NCBI GenBank assembly: GCA_022570795.1 | Contig: JAKUDP010000002.1 | Location: 1,736,001-1,800,000, forward strand | Direction of reading: 5' to 3' | Source of the DNA: Sphaerulina vaccinii | Lineage: Eukaryota; Ascomycota; Dothideomycetes; Mycosphaerellales; Mycosphaerellaceae | Length of the DNA stretch: 64,000 bases | Shown here: positions 30,741-44,761 of the stretch, in pieces | How positions within the stretch are numbered: the stretch's first letter is position 1 | Layout: each line of letters opens with the position of its first letter | The notes under the pieces: model-generated | The model's database searches: none | Seen by the model: the letters and a program-made list of their open reading frames with translations, nothing else | What the model was told of the DNA's origin: nothing | Position numbers and translations under genes: made by a program

Positions 30741-31622
30741 ATGCCTCGCACGGCGACAGGTAGGCTAGCTAGCAGACCTCGACTTAGTTATAATAAATAT
30801 TATAAGTTTATTAAGTCTTAGATTAAAGATAGATATACCTAGCCGGCTATTAGAGACCTTCTCGATCGTACCTTTAGCGTCTATATATTAGAGATTAGTC
30901 TTAAGCAACAACTACGCTAGTAGAGAGTATCTATACTATATATACTAGTATAGAACTAAGTTAATAATATTAAAGCCTTCTATATCTATATTAGGTATAT
31001 ATACTATGCTCTACAATTAACCGATAAGGAGGCTATAGCAATCCTTATACTCGATAGGTTTATTATAGGCAAACGTAGATATATATATATCTAGAAAGAG
31101 CTTAGATTTATAAAGTAAGTACCTAAAGAGTAATAGGCTAAGGCTAAGGCTAAGATATATAAAATACTACGAGAAGAGCTAGATAAGTTGTTAGTTAAGA
31201 TATATAGAAGGCGCAATTTATATATATATCTATATAAGAATACTAATTTAATTAGAAGATATACTAGTAAACTTACTTACTAGCTAACTTATAGGCTAAC
31301 TTGCTATAGGGACTATATCTACTATATAGTAAAGCTACTTAATTCTAATAGTATTTAGTAACAAGCTAAGCACGCTAGAGAGTATTATAGTATAGTTATT
31401 ATACCTAGACTAATATTCGGCCTCTTAATAGATATATACTATAAGTTTAAGTACTAGAGTATTTAGATATATACTATAATTAATATTTATATATACTATC
31501 TATAGTAGATCTATATAGGAGTCTCTATATAGTCGGCTATATCTATAGCTACTTAATATACTACTATACTATACTATAGTAGTATTATACTAATAATTCT
31601 TAAGTTAGATTAAGGTACTAAA
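30741..31622 (+). pseudogene. N-terminal half of a DDE integrase/transposase, RIP-broken
   Basis: Frame starts ATG CCT CGC ACG at 30741 and reads MPRTATGRLASRPRLSYNKY, a basic N-terminus, then an integrase-type core. The first catalytic Asp is in LLIDIYYKFKY; conserved strings IYIGVSI, SAIS(I/V)AT and the second Asp in KLD-GTKT follow. More than a dozen in-frame stops are nearly all TAG at presumed CAG or TGG codons. The reading frame is interrupted at 31623 by the Gypsy target site. Confidence 0.7.
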
Positions 31623-31627
31623 ACTAT

Positions 31628-31850
31628 TATAAAAGTAGGGGTATATAGTAATATATAGAGCGCTAGTTAATAAGAGTATTAGTTATATAAACTAATTCTT
31701 ACCTCTATAAAGAATATAGGAGCCTTTAGAGTTATAAGGCAACTATACTTTATATATACTCTACTTTTAGAACTAAGAATATAGAATTACTCTATAATTC
31801 TAATTCTTTTTTAGAGTTAAGATACTATATCTCTAGACCTAGCTTTTATA
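31628..31850 (-). repeat. Gypsy 3' LTR
   Basis: Left copy of the direct repeat; bordered on the left by ACTAT. It shares with the right copy AGCGCTAGTTAATAAGAGTA and most other positions; differences are mainly C/T or G/A. Confidence 0.85.
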
Positions 31851-34371
31851 ATTATCTCTTTCCTCTAGAGAGCTACTTTTAGTAATATTCTAGTAAGAAA
31901 TATATATATTTCTTATAGTAGTATATTATATATTACTCTTATTAGTATATATATATACTATATATAAAGCTTTTATAATATTCTATATAATCTATATTAT
32001 TAGCTTTAGTTTTAGTATTCTTAGTATTAGCCTAATTTCTATAACTTTAGCTTTATTTTATAATAATAGTAAAGAGTTACTATATAACTCGTAGGTAATA
32101 TATAGTCGCTATTTACTAGTTGCTACTACCTAGTAATAGTAATAAATATATATTTAGAACTTTTTTTTAGTTTCTTCTTTTCTTTATATATATATAATAT
32201 ATAATCTACTTTTTACTACTTATACTAGTACTATCTTATATATATTAATACTAGCTATATAAGTACTATATAGTTGTTCTATAAGTATAATATCGGCTCT
32301 ACTATAGCTTAATATACTAAACCTATCTTCTTATATACTATAAGATTTTACTAATTTACTTAATTAGAATATACTAGTTTGTACTCGCTACTTTCTATAT
32401 ATAATAGATAGTATATATACTTAGTAGCAACGAGTTTACTATAAGTTATATACTAACTAAATATATATTATAGCTAATATAGATATCTATAATAGTATAA
32501 TAAAGCTAGGCTAGGTAAAGAAGTATACCTACTACTTCTATAGCTACTATATATATATTTATATTAAGAACTCTAATCTATATCGATAGGCTCGATATAT
32601 ACTTTTCTACTATACTAAGCTTACTTATACTCCTTCTAGTATACTCTAGAATTAGCTCGATTACTACTTTGCCTATTTTTTTACTAATATTAATAAAACT
32701 AAGTACTTTATCTAGGCAAATAAAAGTAAAGCTCTTAGAGACTTTAGTATATTTTAGAAGAGTATATCTACTATATAGGTAGGTTATAGTAATAGTATAG
32801 CTACTAGCAAGTTTCTCTTTAAGTAGACTATAGCTAACTTTACTTATATTTAATTCGAGCTTTCTTTCGAAATATAATATACTTCTATACTTCTCTACTA
32901 GTATAGTATATATATATTATATTTAATACTAATAATTCTTATAGGCTTAATATATATCTAGTACTACTACTTCTACTCTAGAGATAGCCTTTACTACTAT
33001 CTACCTAGATAGTAGTACTTAGATAGAGGGTAGCCTTTCTAAAAATAAAAAGAAAGAAAAAAAGATAGAAGAAAAGAAAAGAAAAAGAAAAGATAATAAG
33101 ATAGGCAAGCTAGATATAGCTAGTAATAATAATACTATCTAGTTACCTACTCTCTACCTATACTCTATAAGAAGAGGCTCTAGATAGGTATAAAGTTACT
33201 TAGAGTTATACTTTAATAATATAATTTAGTAGAGGAGAGAGCCTCTAATTAGATATAAAGTTAATTATCTTTAAACCTATATAGTAGCCTTATATAAGCT
33301 TGTTATACTCTATACTTATACTACTAACTACCTTTACTATAGGTAAGTAGTAAATAGAAATATATTTCTATAAACTTAAATATACTTTTCCTATCTAGTA
33401 TCTACTAACTCTATAGCTCTAGATTATTTCTACTTTTTTCTTATAGTATAACTACTTATTACCTATAACTCGAACTTATTAAGCGCTATATATTCTCTAA
33501 TATACTCTTTAGATTCCTACTAGTTATATTCTTTAGGCTAGCCTTACTATCTTACTAGGTAGTATTAGACTCTTTTTTAGACTTAAGTATTAAGAATCTT
33601 CTCGACTTTATATATACTCTCTTTATCTATAAGTAGTAGGCTCTCTATCTACGACTTATTACTTTTCTAAAGCTTAAGAGAAGATATATAAAAGATATTA
33701 TAGATATATAAGTTAGCTAGCAAAGCTAGGTAATATACCTACTTTCTAACTATATTAATAACTTTAAATAGTCTAGTAAACTTATTTATAAGCTTTTTTA
33801 AAAGTACTTTTAGCTTTAAGTTCTTAGTAGAAAGTAAGACTTACTATTTGATATTATACTATATTAGAGTATACTTTATATTAAAGTATTTTATTTATAC
33901 TTTACCTACTTTTTACTATTACTATATTAGCTTTTTATAGCTTTGCTTTAATCTTTAAGCTATATCGGTTGCTACTAGTACCTCCTTTTTAGAAAGCGCG
34001 CTCCGAGCTTCTCTTATATATACTACTAGCTCTAGATTAAATCTATAAAGTTCTATAAATAGAAACTTTCTAGAAAGTAAATAAGTACTATTATTATAGG
34101 CGAACTTAGCCTATACTAATAGCTCTACCTAGTTGTTCTACTACTTACTATAGTAGATACGTAGGTATATCTTAAGCGTCTAATTAGTATACTTAGTCTA
34201 TCTATTAGTCTAAGAATAGAAGGCTATACTTAGCCTATACTTTACTTATACTTTATAGTAGAAGTCTAACTAGAACTAGCTAGTAAAAACCAAACCTCTA
34301 TTACTAATAATTCTAGATAGTATACTATAGTAATATACTACTTTTCTATATAGAATATTAACTAAGTTAAT

Positions 34372-34618
34372 TGTCGAAATAGGATAATAATATATACGCC
34401 TATAACGTGTAGGAAGGGTCTTAATACGCGATAGAAGTAGAAGCGTTAGATAGGAACCAACTATATTAATTGTGTTAGTTAGTTATAGGTTGCATCTCCT
34501 TCTAAGATGTGGAGCATTAGATAAGCTACGTAACCTACTATTACGTAACGTATATTATATAATCTGATCCCTAAGGGGGTGTCTCTTAGATAGTCCAACT
34601 AGACTATACTTTCTAACA
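34372..34618 (-). repeat. Copia 3' LTR
   Basis: Starts TGTCGAAATAGG and ends CTTTCTAACA on the plus strand, keeping the TG...CA ends. Flanked on the left by TTAAT. Confidence 0.9.
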
Positions 34619-35710
34619 CTCCTACTTAGGCCAGATAGTTCTTCTACCCTGCATTCTAGTACTTATATTCCGTTCCAAATCTCGATAACTTATTAAGTAT
34701 AGAAGAGCTGTTTATGCAAGCTAGAGTTGTCTTATAAACTCCTAGAATTAGGGACTATTCTTCGGCTTAGTTAACCCATCTGCAACTATCTCTTTTATTA
34801 GAATATATACTACTACTATCTTCCTTTGCTACTAGAGTCTTCTAATATTATTATAGGCTATATTAATATGTTTTAATCTCTTATAGGTATAGGCATCCTT
34901 AACTAGGGTTAGAGATACTTAGTTATCCCCTATAATCTAAATAGGTCTAAGTTTATTTACTATATTAGAGTTCGCTTTAACAAGTAGTTAAAAAGAATAT
35001 TCTCCTACTAACTCTACATAGTCTATTTCCCTTAGAAGTGCTACTAGAAATTAAGATTGCTTAGTATATATATTTAGAGCTATATACTTAGCCTCTATAG
35101 TTAATATTGCTATAGACTTCTACTTCTTGCTTATCTAAGATACTAGTACTCTATAGAGGAAGAAGATAGATCCTAGGATTAAGACTCTATCTACCTTATC
35201 TATTATATAGTTAGAGTCTAAATATCTAATAAGGCCTCTACTACCTCTTCTAAATATAAGTTCTAGGTCTAGGGACGACCTAAGGTATCTTGCTAGTTTC
35301 TTTAGAGTATTTATATATCCCCTTATTAGGTTAGCTATATATAAGCTTAGTCTGCTAAGAGCAAAAGCAATATCTAGTCTTATTATAACTATTAGCTATA
35401 TCTACGTACCTGTCTAGCTCTAGTACTCCTATTTAGTATATCTCTTATTAGATAGGATTGCTTTAGTAAGGCTTTTATAACTATCTATTAGTAAGAGAGT
35501 TAGATAGGTATTTTCCTTAGTTATATTTAGCCTTATAAGATTCTCTTAGATATAGTATTCTTAATTAAGCTTTAGAGTTCCTACAACTCTGTCCCTTATT
35601 ATCTTTATTCTAAGAATCTTTTCTAGCTCCTTTAGATTCTTAATCTTAAAGACCTTGCTAAGCTATTCCTTAAACTAGAGAACATCCTTTAGCTCTAGTA
35701 CTATAATAGG

Positions 35711-35731
35711 TATATTATCTATATAGGTTAG
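35711..35731 (-). other. Copia reverse-transcriptase active-site box
   Basis: Minus-strand translation LTYIDNI corresponds to the YVDD box of Ty1/Copia enzymes; V to I and D to N are both explained by RIP-type transitions. Confidence 0.8.
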
Positions 35732-38700
35732 GACTATAATTCTTCTTTCTCTATAGATAAGTAGGTATAGGTCGATCTCTAATTAATCGAATTCTATCTA
35801 TTCTAGCTTTGAGACGTAGAGTTTATTCTAGTCTCTTGCTACTTACTTAAGTCTATAGAGACTCCTTAGGATCTTTAGGACCTAGTTTAGTAGGACCTCT
35901 ACTTCTAGAGGTAGAATTATATAGATATCTTCTTTTAGAGAGCTCTCTATAAATATATTATTTATATCTACTTAGTGTATCTCTAAGTCCTTCTCGCAAA
36001 TAACTACTATAAATACCTTTAAAGTATTATATCTTATAGTTAGTATAAAGGTGTTTTTAAAGTCTACTCTAAACTTCTAGGAGAACCCTCTAGTAACTAG
36101 TCTTGCTTTAAACTTTTTAATAGCTCTACTAATTAATCTTTTTATATTAAAGACCTACCTAGATATTATAAGGTTTGTACTCTTTAGTAGTATAACTAGC
36201 TTCTAGATATAGTTACTATCTAAAGCTACTAGTTCTCTCTAGATTACTTCTTCCTATATATAGCTCTATTTAGAATCCTATATTACCTTTTTATAGGACT
36301 TTGGAATAGGGACCTCTTGCTTTAAAGTAATATTAGGTCCAAGTACTATAAATGCAACCTTCTTAATCTCTACTAAGGTTTCCTAGATACAATTCCCTTC
36401 TTCTTTAATTAGGCTAAGAAATGCCTTATAATACTTTAGGTTAGGTATATCCTCTTCTTTATCTCTCTACCTCTTTTGGAGGACCTGCCTTATAACTATA
36501 CTATAGGCCTTAGGTTCAGGTCCTTCCCCTTTATTAGAGATAGATCTCCTTCTCTTCTAGAATTGTACTCTTGCTTCTAGTAGATCTTATATAATATCTA
36601 GATATTTTCTAATATATATATTTCTACTAGTCCCTTAACAAACTTCGGTCGGCTAATTAGTCGGCTACTCTATTCTAATTTTCTCCTTCTAAAGCTATAT
36701 ACTCTTAGAGTTTTTTTCTTCTAGATCTATCTTCTAGTACTCCTTCTTGTTCTTTAGTAGAGGTCCAAGCTATATAAATAGTAGTTGATATTTGGTCGGG
36801 CCCTTGGGGCCCGACAGACTTTAGGACTCTTCCTACTTCTTTAGTCTCCTAACTAGTTTCCTAACTAGTATAATACTAGATTAGTTAAGCTTAGGAATAT
36901 TTAACTCTAAATCTCCTCCTTTTTTATACTTAAACTACTTAGTATTGCTATAGGCCTTAATAGCCCCTATATTAGGCTCCTAGAAAAGCTATATTTTAGT
37001 AGTATCTAGAACATAACCGACGAATATAGCATCCTTGCCTCTATTTATTAGTTTGTCTAATTATATTCTAGCTAGCTAGAACTTTGGGTTTATATATATA
37101 ACTACTCTATAGCTCTAGACTCTAAAGTGTAATACTAGAGGTCTCTATTCTAAGAACGCCTCCTCGGGTAAGACCTTAAATCTATTAATATCTAGCCTAT
37201 TTAGAAAAGTATTCTTAATAATAATACTTACTTCTAGTACCTTAGGCTAGAACTTAATTAGTATATTAGATTCTTCTAGTATCGCCTTTACTCTTTCTTT
37301 AGAGGTCTAGATCGACCTTTTAATAACTCTATTCTAAATAGAGTTATATACCTTAGTAGTATAGAAAGAGATTCTATTCTCTCTCTCCTACTACTTTAGT
37401 ATAGTAAGAAGCTTCCTAGCTCTATTACTTCTTACTACTTAGAGAGAATTTCTAGATTAAAGCTCCGCCTTCTTTTTCTATTAGTAGAGGGTAGGTAGTA
37501 TATCTATTTTTAACTTTAGTAGAAAGGCCTACTTCTTTCTTAAGAAGTTGTTAATAATTTCAAGCTACTACTTAAATCCTAATCTTGAGATAGGTAGGGG
37601 TCTATAGATATTAATAGATATAAGAGCTAGCTTTTAGGGCTTCTACTATATCTCTTTTCCTCTATACTACTTTATCTTTACTATTGCACAGACCCTATAT
37701 ACCCTATACTCTTTTGGAATTAGTATTAGGCTCTTTAAATCTAAGACCTAGTAAAGGTCCTTTACTACCTTCTCCCTAAAATATACAAGCCTTCGATACT
37801 AGAGCTCCTACTAATCCTAGGTATTCTCTAATATATAGAGAGTATATACTTTATCTATTAATTCCTATAAGAAGTATACTTGATTTCGGTCGAGCCCCTA
37901 GAGCCCGACGGACTTAGCTAGACTCTTATTAATCTCCTTAATAAATAGGACTCCTTCTAATATTCTTGTCTAGACAACTACTTTTCTAGAGGCTAAAATA
38001 AGTATAAATTTTAGTAGTTAAATACCGAACTACTTACTAAACTAACTTTATAAAATAAGATTAACTCTAAGACTAGGTACAAATAGGATATCTTTTAGTA
38101 TAATCTATTTCCTCTTTCTTCCCCCTATAACTACTTTCCTAATATATATAGCTATTAAGTAGCTACTACCGACCTTAATCTACTTCCTAGTCTAAAGAGG
38201 TTTTAGTTCCCTAAAGAGTAATTCTTAGTTAGTTATATAGGTAGAAGTATAAGAGTTAAGTAGCTATTCCGATAGCCTATACTTGCCTTTTGCGTCTATA
38301 GTTAAGTAGGCTATCTTATCTATATCCTTATCCTCTAATAGGGTCTAAGATGCTTCTAAGGTAGTTAGTAACCCTATATTTTCTTATGCTACAAAAGCCT
38401 TCTTTAGGTACTTCTTACTTAAGTTGGATTTCTTCTTAAGGGATTGTACTTTAAGTTTGAGTTGCTTTACTATTTCTTTAAGTTTATCTTTCCCTAGTAA
38501 AAATCCCCTCCTTTGTCTTAATAGAGAGTATCTTTTCTTAACTCGGTATTCTATCTTCGGTACTATAGTCTTAGTAGCTCTCTTTGCTCTTTCGAGTCTA
38601 GGGCAATTATTCTAGATATATAGTCCTCTATAGAGGAAATAGGCTAGTAGTCCCTAGGTGCCTTTCTTAGCGAATATAGCTATCTCTTAGCCTATTATCT

Positions 38701-39851
38701 ATTCCTATTTTTCTCTTAGGATTCTAAGGATGTCCTAAGGCTTAAGATCCTACCTTAGGTCTATACTATCTCTAATTATTAAGTAGGACTTAGGCAGAGC
38801 TATAAGGAGTTGCTATATCTTCCTATTCTTAGTCTTGATTTCTTTAAACTATAGGGAGATTGTAACTACTCTTCTTATAATAGTGTTTAGGCTCTGCTAT
38901 ACTTTATTAATTGTCTAGCTATCTTGTATTTCGAACGTAGTATACTATTTCAGAAGGCTTCTTCCTATAGCTTGAAGCTTACTCTTATACCTCTTTTTAG
39001 CCTATTCCTAGAGCTCTCTTACTATCTTAATCTCCTATGTCGCTTTCTAATTATCTACTAATATATAGATATATATCTTATAGAGAGCTACTATATTATA
39101 CTTCTTATAGGATACTCTCTTAATAGAGCTGTCTAGCGAGTCTAATAATATAGTTAATATATATCCTAAAGGAGTTAATACTAGAGTATCTAGTATAGTC
39201 TCTAATAGAACCTATTCTACTTACTTAGATATAAGATATATTCTTATTATTCTAAACTAGGACTTATAGTTCTCTCTTATTAGTATTAGTATAGCTGCTC
39301 TCCTACCAAATCTATTTCCTTATTCTTAATCTATTTTACCTAAAATATTAAAACTAAGCTTTAAAAAATTAATACTCTTTTAAACAACTTAAGTAGCAGT
39401 TTCTAGAGAGCTGCGTTCCTTGTCTAAGACTCTCTTCCTTCTCTCCTAGATAAGCTTAGTATAGTTTCCTACGCTTCCTACTTATCTATACTTGTAGATA
39501 GACTTAAATAGTCTCTTCTTAGAGGGATATACCTTTCTAAGGTATTAGTAGTACTCTAGTATAGAGGTTAAGTCTTATCTATATAAGATAGTACTTTGGC
39601 CTCTAGCTTACCCTTTCCTCTTTATACTCTTTAAGCTCTGCTCCTTAAGTGTGCCTTACTAGGTTCTTCTCTATCTTATCTACCTATAGAAACGTCCGGA
39701 ACTCGCCGGGATCTTCTATATCTTCTTAGTAGTATAGATAGGTATATCTCGAGTCTCCCGATGCTCCTTTTATTATAGGTTTGTATCCTACTATTAGAAA
39801 AGGCTAACTATTACTATCTAATACTTCCTCTACAAACCCGGGCTTATAACC

Positions 39852-40098
39852 TATCGAAATAGGACGATAATACATACGCCTATAACGTGTAGAAAGGGTC
39901 TTAATACGCGATAGAAGTAGAAGCGTCAGATAGGAACTAACTATATTAATTATATTAGTTAGTTATAGGTTGCATCTCCTTCTAAGATATAGAGTATTAG
40001 ATAAGCTACGTAACCTACTATTATATAACATATATTATATAATCTAATCTCTAAGGGGGTGTCTCTTAGATAGTCTAACTAGACTATACTTTCTAATA
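39852..40098 (-). repeat. Copia 5' LTR
   Basis: Starts TATCGAAATAGG and ends CTTTCTAATA, i.e. TG...CA with one C-to-T type change at each end. Followed by TTAAT. About 20 differences from the other copy, nearly all transitions. Confidence 0.9.
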
Positions 40099-42132
40099 TT
40101 AATACTTATATATTTTTTAGTAGTAGGTATAAAGATATATATCTTAGTATAGTAGTCGATAATTATTATTAGGTTATAGAAAACCTAATAATCTTACTAA
40201 GTAGAGGCTAAGCTTAATCTAGTTAGAGCTTATTAATATATCTATAAAAGAGTAAATAAAAAAGGTTCTTATATTCTAATTAGTAAAATAGAATAGTAAG
40301 TTATATATAATAACTACTTATAATTATAATACTTATTACTTATATATATAAAGGAGATCTTTTTTTTAATTTTAGTATTCTTCTTAATCTCTCGAGAGTA
40401 GAGAGATTAGAGAGATCTAGGCTATTTTCCTTAATTTCTCGAAAGACAAGAGATTAGGAAGATTAGTCTTTCTACCTTAGGCACCTCGGTTCTAGTAGAC
40501 CTACCTGTCGGTAGGAACTATAATAATTATAAAGATTATATTATATATATAGCTATTCTACTTACTTAGAAGGAGGTCTATAATAAAGTTCTAAGTTAAT
40601 TCCTAGAATAGCCTATCTAGTAGTAGTAGTATAGTTAGCTCGCTATATAGATAATAGTAATATACTTTAGCCTTCTAGTAATAACTATAGATCTCGATAT
40701 AACTAGTAATATTTTTACTTATATATAGCTACTAGTACTTCTAATATATAAAAGTAATAGTTTTATTTTTACTAAAGTAGCTAGTAAGAGAGTTGTTATA
40801 GTATATATATATTACCTAAGTATATAATATATAGTCTTTTAGTATATATAGAGCTTCTTCGAACTATAAGTTTCTATTTTTAGTAATAAGTATATTACTT
40901 ATACTACTATTACTTATAGCCTTATTATAGGCTTCTTAAGCTAAAGGCTCTAACTAGATAAGTAACTTTATCTAATCTAGTACTAAGTTAGAAATATTAG
41001 TTATATATAGCTACTTTTAAGCTACGATTATAGCTACTATACAAGCTAGTAGCAATACGCCTATATACTTCTCTACTAGCTATTAGTAAATAAGCCTTTA
41101 TAAAATAGGTACTACTTATTCTACTAGTATTTCTAAATAGGTAGAAAGAGATCTTATACTATAAATAAAGCCTCTATAGAATATTTACTTTTTACTAAGT
41201 ATAGTATATATAGTATAAATATAATATATACTCGAATTACTTATATTTTATATACTAGGTAAATATATAAGTATATTCTATACTTATAGTTTATTCTATA
41301 AGGTAGGTAGGAGAATAGTAACTTATTACTCCTCTATAGTATAGTTACTATATTTCGAAGGTATATTAGCTAGGTTGCGAGTTCCTATCTAATATATAAT
41401 AGTAAAGTTAAAAGCTATAAGAAAGATTGCCTAGTAGGCCTAATAACCTATTAGTTTCTTTATACCTATAAACTCTTAGAGGTTCGTATAGTCGATAAGT
41501 ACGTCGATTATATATAGAGCGCCTTCGAGGTATAGCTACTATACCTTAAACAACTCTATAACTACTAGTAGTTCTTAATTATATATTTTATAATTATACT
41601 CTACTAGAATTTTTTTTTTTAAATAGAAGGTAATAGAATACTATTCTAATCTAAATAACTAGCTAAAAATACTAGTAATTACAAACTTAGATATATTACT
41701 CTTAATATATAAGTATAGTATAGAGTTAAAGTACTTTAATAGAAGAGCTATTTAAAACCTTTTCTTAATTTTCTAGAATATATACTTTTTAGCTATACTC
41801 TACTAGATAGGTCTAGGCTTCTTACTTTTTACTACTTCTTTAGATAGTACTATAAGCGCTATTATAATTTGCAAGTATTCGAAGATAAACTTTTAATAAA
41901 AGTTAGTAAATCTAAAAAAAGATTAAACCTCTATTAAAGTAGTAGGCCTTAGCTATATAGCGATTATATCTACTCTACTCTTATCTATTTTTATACTATT
42001 AGTAGTAACTATAAAGCTAAGGAAGTTAACCTCTTACTAGAAGAACTTGTACTTAGACCTTTAGGTATATAAACCAAACTTCTAGAAGCGCTTAAGTATT
42101 TTATATATATCTCGTATATATTACTTATATAT

Positions 42133-42165
42133 CTTACTATAAATAAAGATATTATCTAGGTATAC
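42133..42165 (-). other. Gypsy reverse-transcriptase active-site box
   Basis: Minus-strand translation is VYLDNIFIYSK, matching the YLDDI(L/F)IYSK box of Ty3/Gypsy reverse transcriptases with one catalytic Asp lost to RIP. The element is therefore inactive. Confidence 0.85.
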
Positions 42166-44532
42166 TATATAAATAATATCGACTAAACCTACTAAAGTAT
42201 AGTTAATATAAGCCTAGAAGATTATAGAGGTATTAGTAAGCCTAAAAGGTATAACCTTATACTAGAAGTAACTATAATATATATAGAATATAGTCTTCTA
42301 GTAGTCGCTTAGCTTAATTCTAATATAATAGTATATATTAGTAAGATCTAGAGTCGTAAACTAATTAGTACCTATAAGCTAATTAAGCGTCTTACTAATA
42401 AGTAGTAGAAAGTATCGATTTTTAATTATAATCTTATTAAGACCTCTATAGTCTATATATAGTCTAAGCTTACTATCTTTCTTAGAAACAAATAGAATAG
42501 GTATACCTACTTTGCTTATAAAGTGCTTAATCTAGTTATACTCTAGCCTAGCCTTAATATAGGCTTAGAGCTCTTTAAGTTCCTTTCTAGACTAGTAATA
42601 TAGTAGTTAGAATAGTAGAATAGTACTATTATATAGATTAATTATATACTCTATACTATTAATAGGCTTACTTCTTATTTCCTCTATAGAATTAAAAATA
42701 TTATTAAACTAATAGAACTCGATTAGTATAGGAGGTAGTACTATACTATCTTTAGCTATAAGTATAGTATATATATAAAGTACTTTCTTTAGATTCTTAA
42801 AGAACTTCTTAGTATTATAGATAGTAACCTTCTCGAAGCTATTTCTATAGTACTACTTGTCTATTATACTATTAATATATACTTACTAAGTATATTACTA
42901 TATCTAACTAAGAATAAAGTTAGGCTTAGATATATTATATATATAGAATATACTACCTATAATATATTTAACTTCTATAGAGTCTATAATTTATATATAG
43001 ATATAGTATACTCTATAGTAATAACCTAGTTCTCCTATATAGGAAGTTACTAGTAGTAATACTATATTAGGCTATTAAGGAAGGTTATATTATAAAATAA
43101 AGAATTTTATAATAATATTAATATTAGTAGTATTATTAAGTAAGCTAGTTATATCGATAAACTAATTATTTTATATCTCGACTACTACTTATATAGCCTT
43201 TACTCTATTAACCTAAATAGGAAAGTAGCTTTTACTACTTAGCTTAGTATCTAAAGTTTATAGTTTTTTTTTAATACTTTTACTTTTCTCTTATTCTTAG
43301 ATATAGTAACTTTATAGACTACTAGCTTCTTATCTACTTTGCTATTTAGGTAGATAGAGTTAGTAGTAATATAACTTTTCTTTCTATAGCTATAATATAT
43401 AAAGTAGAAGTAGTCTAGCTTAGATAATAAGGCCTTACTTCGATTAATACTATTAGTATAATAAAACTTACTTTTATTCTTATATTTTTTATACTTATTA
43501 GTATTAGAGCGCTTATACTTTAACTTCTTATATTTATACTCTTAATTTTAAGTAGAGTTACTATAGTAAGAAATAGTATTATTAGCCTATTCTAAGCGCT
43601 TTACTAATATAATAAGGTCGGCTTACTTATATAGAATAGAATAGCTTTTAATAATTTCTTTATAGAGAGATAGCTTTAGCTTTATAAGAAGGTAGCAAAC
43701 TAACTATATTTTACTATAGTTCCCTAGCTAGGCCTCTATATAACCGAGGTTAGTAGCAAAGGAGCAAATACTCTAGTTATCTCCCTACCTAGCCTAGTTA
43801 TACTTAATTATAATAAGTATTAGGTAGTTTGCCTAGTTACTAATAATACTATAGACCTAGGTCTCGAACTAGTTCTAAGTATAGTAAGCTAGAAGCAAGT
43901 CTTTATACTTATTATACTAGGTCTCCTATACCTCGCCTATAAGCTATATAATAGTATATAGAACTTTCTTTTAATTAGACTTAAAGTTATATTTAGTAAT
44001 AGCAAAGTTAACTTTATAGATATAAAGGAACTTTCGAGCTTTCTTATCTATATAGCCTTAGTATAGCTTAGAGTTGCGAATCTTAATACTATAATATATA
44101 CCTAAAACGCTAGTAACTAGAGTACTACTTATAGTTTCTTCGAAGTTATTATCTAAAAGAGGCTTAGTAGAAATATATATAGATATAATACTTAAATTAC
44201 TAAGTTCTCTATAAAGAGCCTTATTCTTATAAGTTGCTTATAATATATAAGCTTCTTCTTAGAGGATAGTATTCTCGGCTTCGAGGTTAATATAAAGCTA
44301 CTATATAATAGCTATAGCTTTAGTATCTTTTTTATTAGAGCTATTATTATTACTATTATTAGCTTGTCTAGAGGCACTAGTTATATTAATATCGTCGCCT
44401 TCGTTAGGTTGCTAAGTCTTGTTAGAGATATCCTAAATACAACTCGGCTACTCGCTATATATAGAGCGCTACTTTAGAGCTATTATAGCCTCTATAGATT
44501 ACTACTCTTTAAAAAGGTTAAAGAATTAGAAA

Positions 44533-44756
44533 TATAAAAGTAGGGGTATATAGTAATATATAGAGCGCTAGTTAATAAGAGTATTAGTTATATAAACTAA
44601 TTCTTACTTCTATAAAAAATATAGGAGCTCTTAGAGTTATAGAGTAACTATACTTTATATATACTCTACCTTCGGGACCGAGAATATAGAATTACTCTAC
44701 GATTCTAATTCTCTTTTTAGAGTTAAAATACTATATCCCTAGACCTAGCTCTTATA
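44533..44756 (-). repeat. Gypsy 5' LTR
   Basis: Right copy of the direct repeat; followed by ACTAT. It retains a few CG and CA dinucleotides lost in the left copy (for example ACCTTCGGGACCGAG). Confidence 0.85.
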
Positions 44757-44761
44757 ACTAT

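Larger units (their letters stand above)
34372..40098 (-). mobile_element. Ty1/Copia LTR retrotransposon nested in the Gypsy element
   Basis: 5727 bp with two 247-nt LTRs (34372-34618 and 39852-40098) and a perfect 5-bp target duplication TTAAT on both sides (34367-34371 and 40099-40103). The minus-strand RT box at 35731-35711 reads LTYIDNI, the Copia YVDD box after RIP, followed by LELKDV, FKIKNLKELEKILRIKIIRDR and LN-EYY, typical of Copia RT. GC content is visibly higher and CA/TG dinucleotides are commoner than in the surrounding Gypsy, so this is the youngest insertion. Frames are nevertheless broken throughout. Confidence 0.9.
31628..44756 (-). mobile_element. Ty3/Gypsy LTR retrotransposon, heavily RIP-mutated
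   Basis: Direct LTRs of 223-224 nt (31628-31850 and 44533-44756) start TATAAAAGTAGGGG and end CTTTTATA/CTCTTATA, consistent with RIP-altered TG...CA ends. Both are flanked by the 5-bp duplication ACTAT (31623-31627 and 44757-44761). On the minus strand the reverse-transcriptase box at 42165-42133 reads VYLDNIFIYSK, the canonical YLDDI with D changed to N by a C-to-T mutation at a CpA. The internal part is about 6.95 kb after subtracting the Copia element. The 5' LTR is the right-hand one. Confidence 0.88.

Noticed and set aside
38424..38615. Plus-strand 63-codon ORF inside the Copia element
   Set aside because: The element codes on the minus strand; this is a chance frame in RIP-altered DNA.
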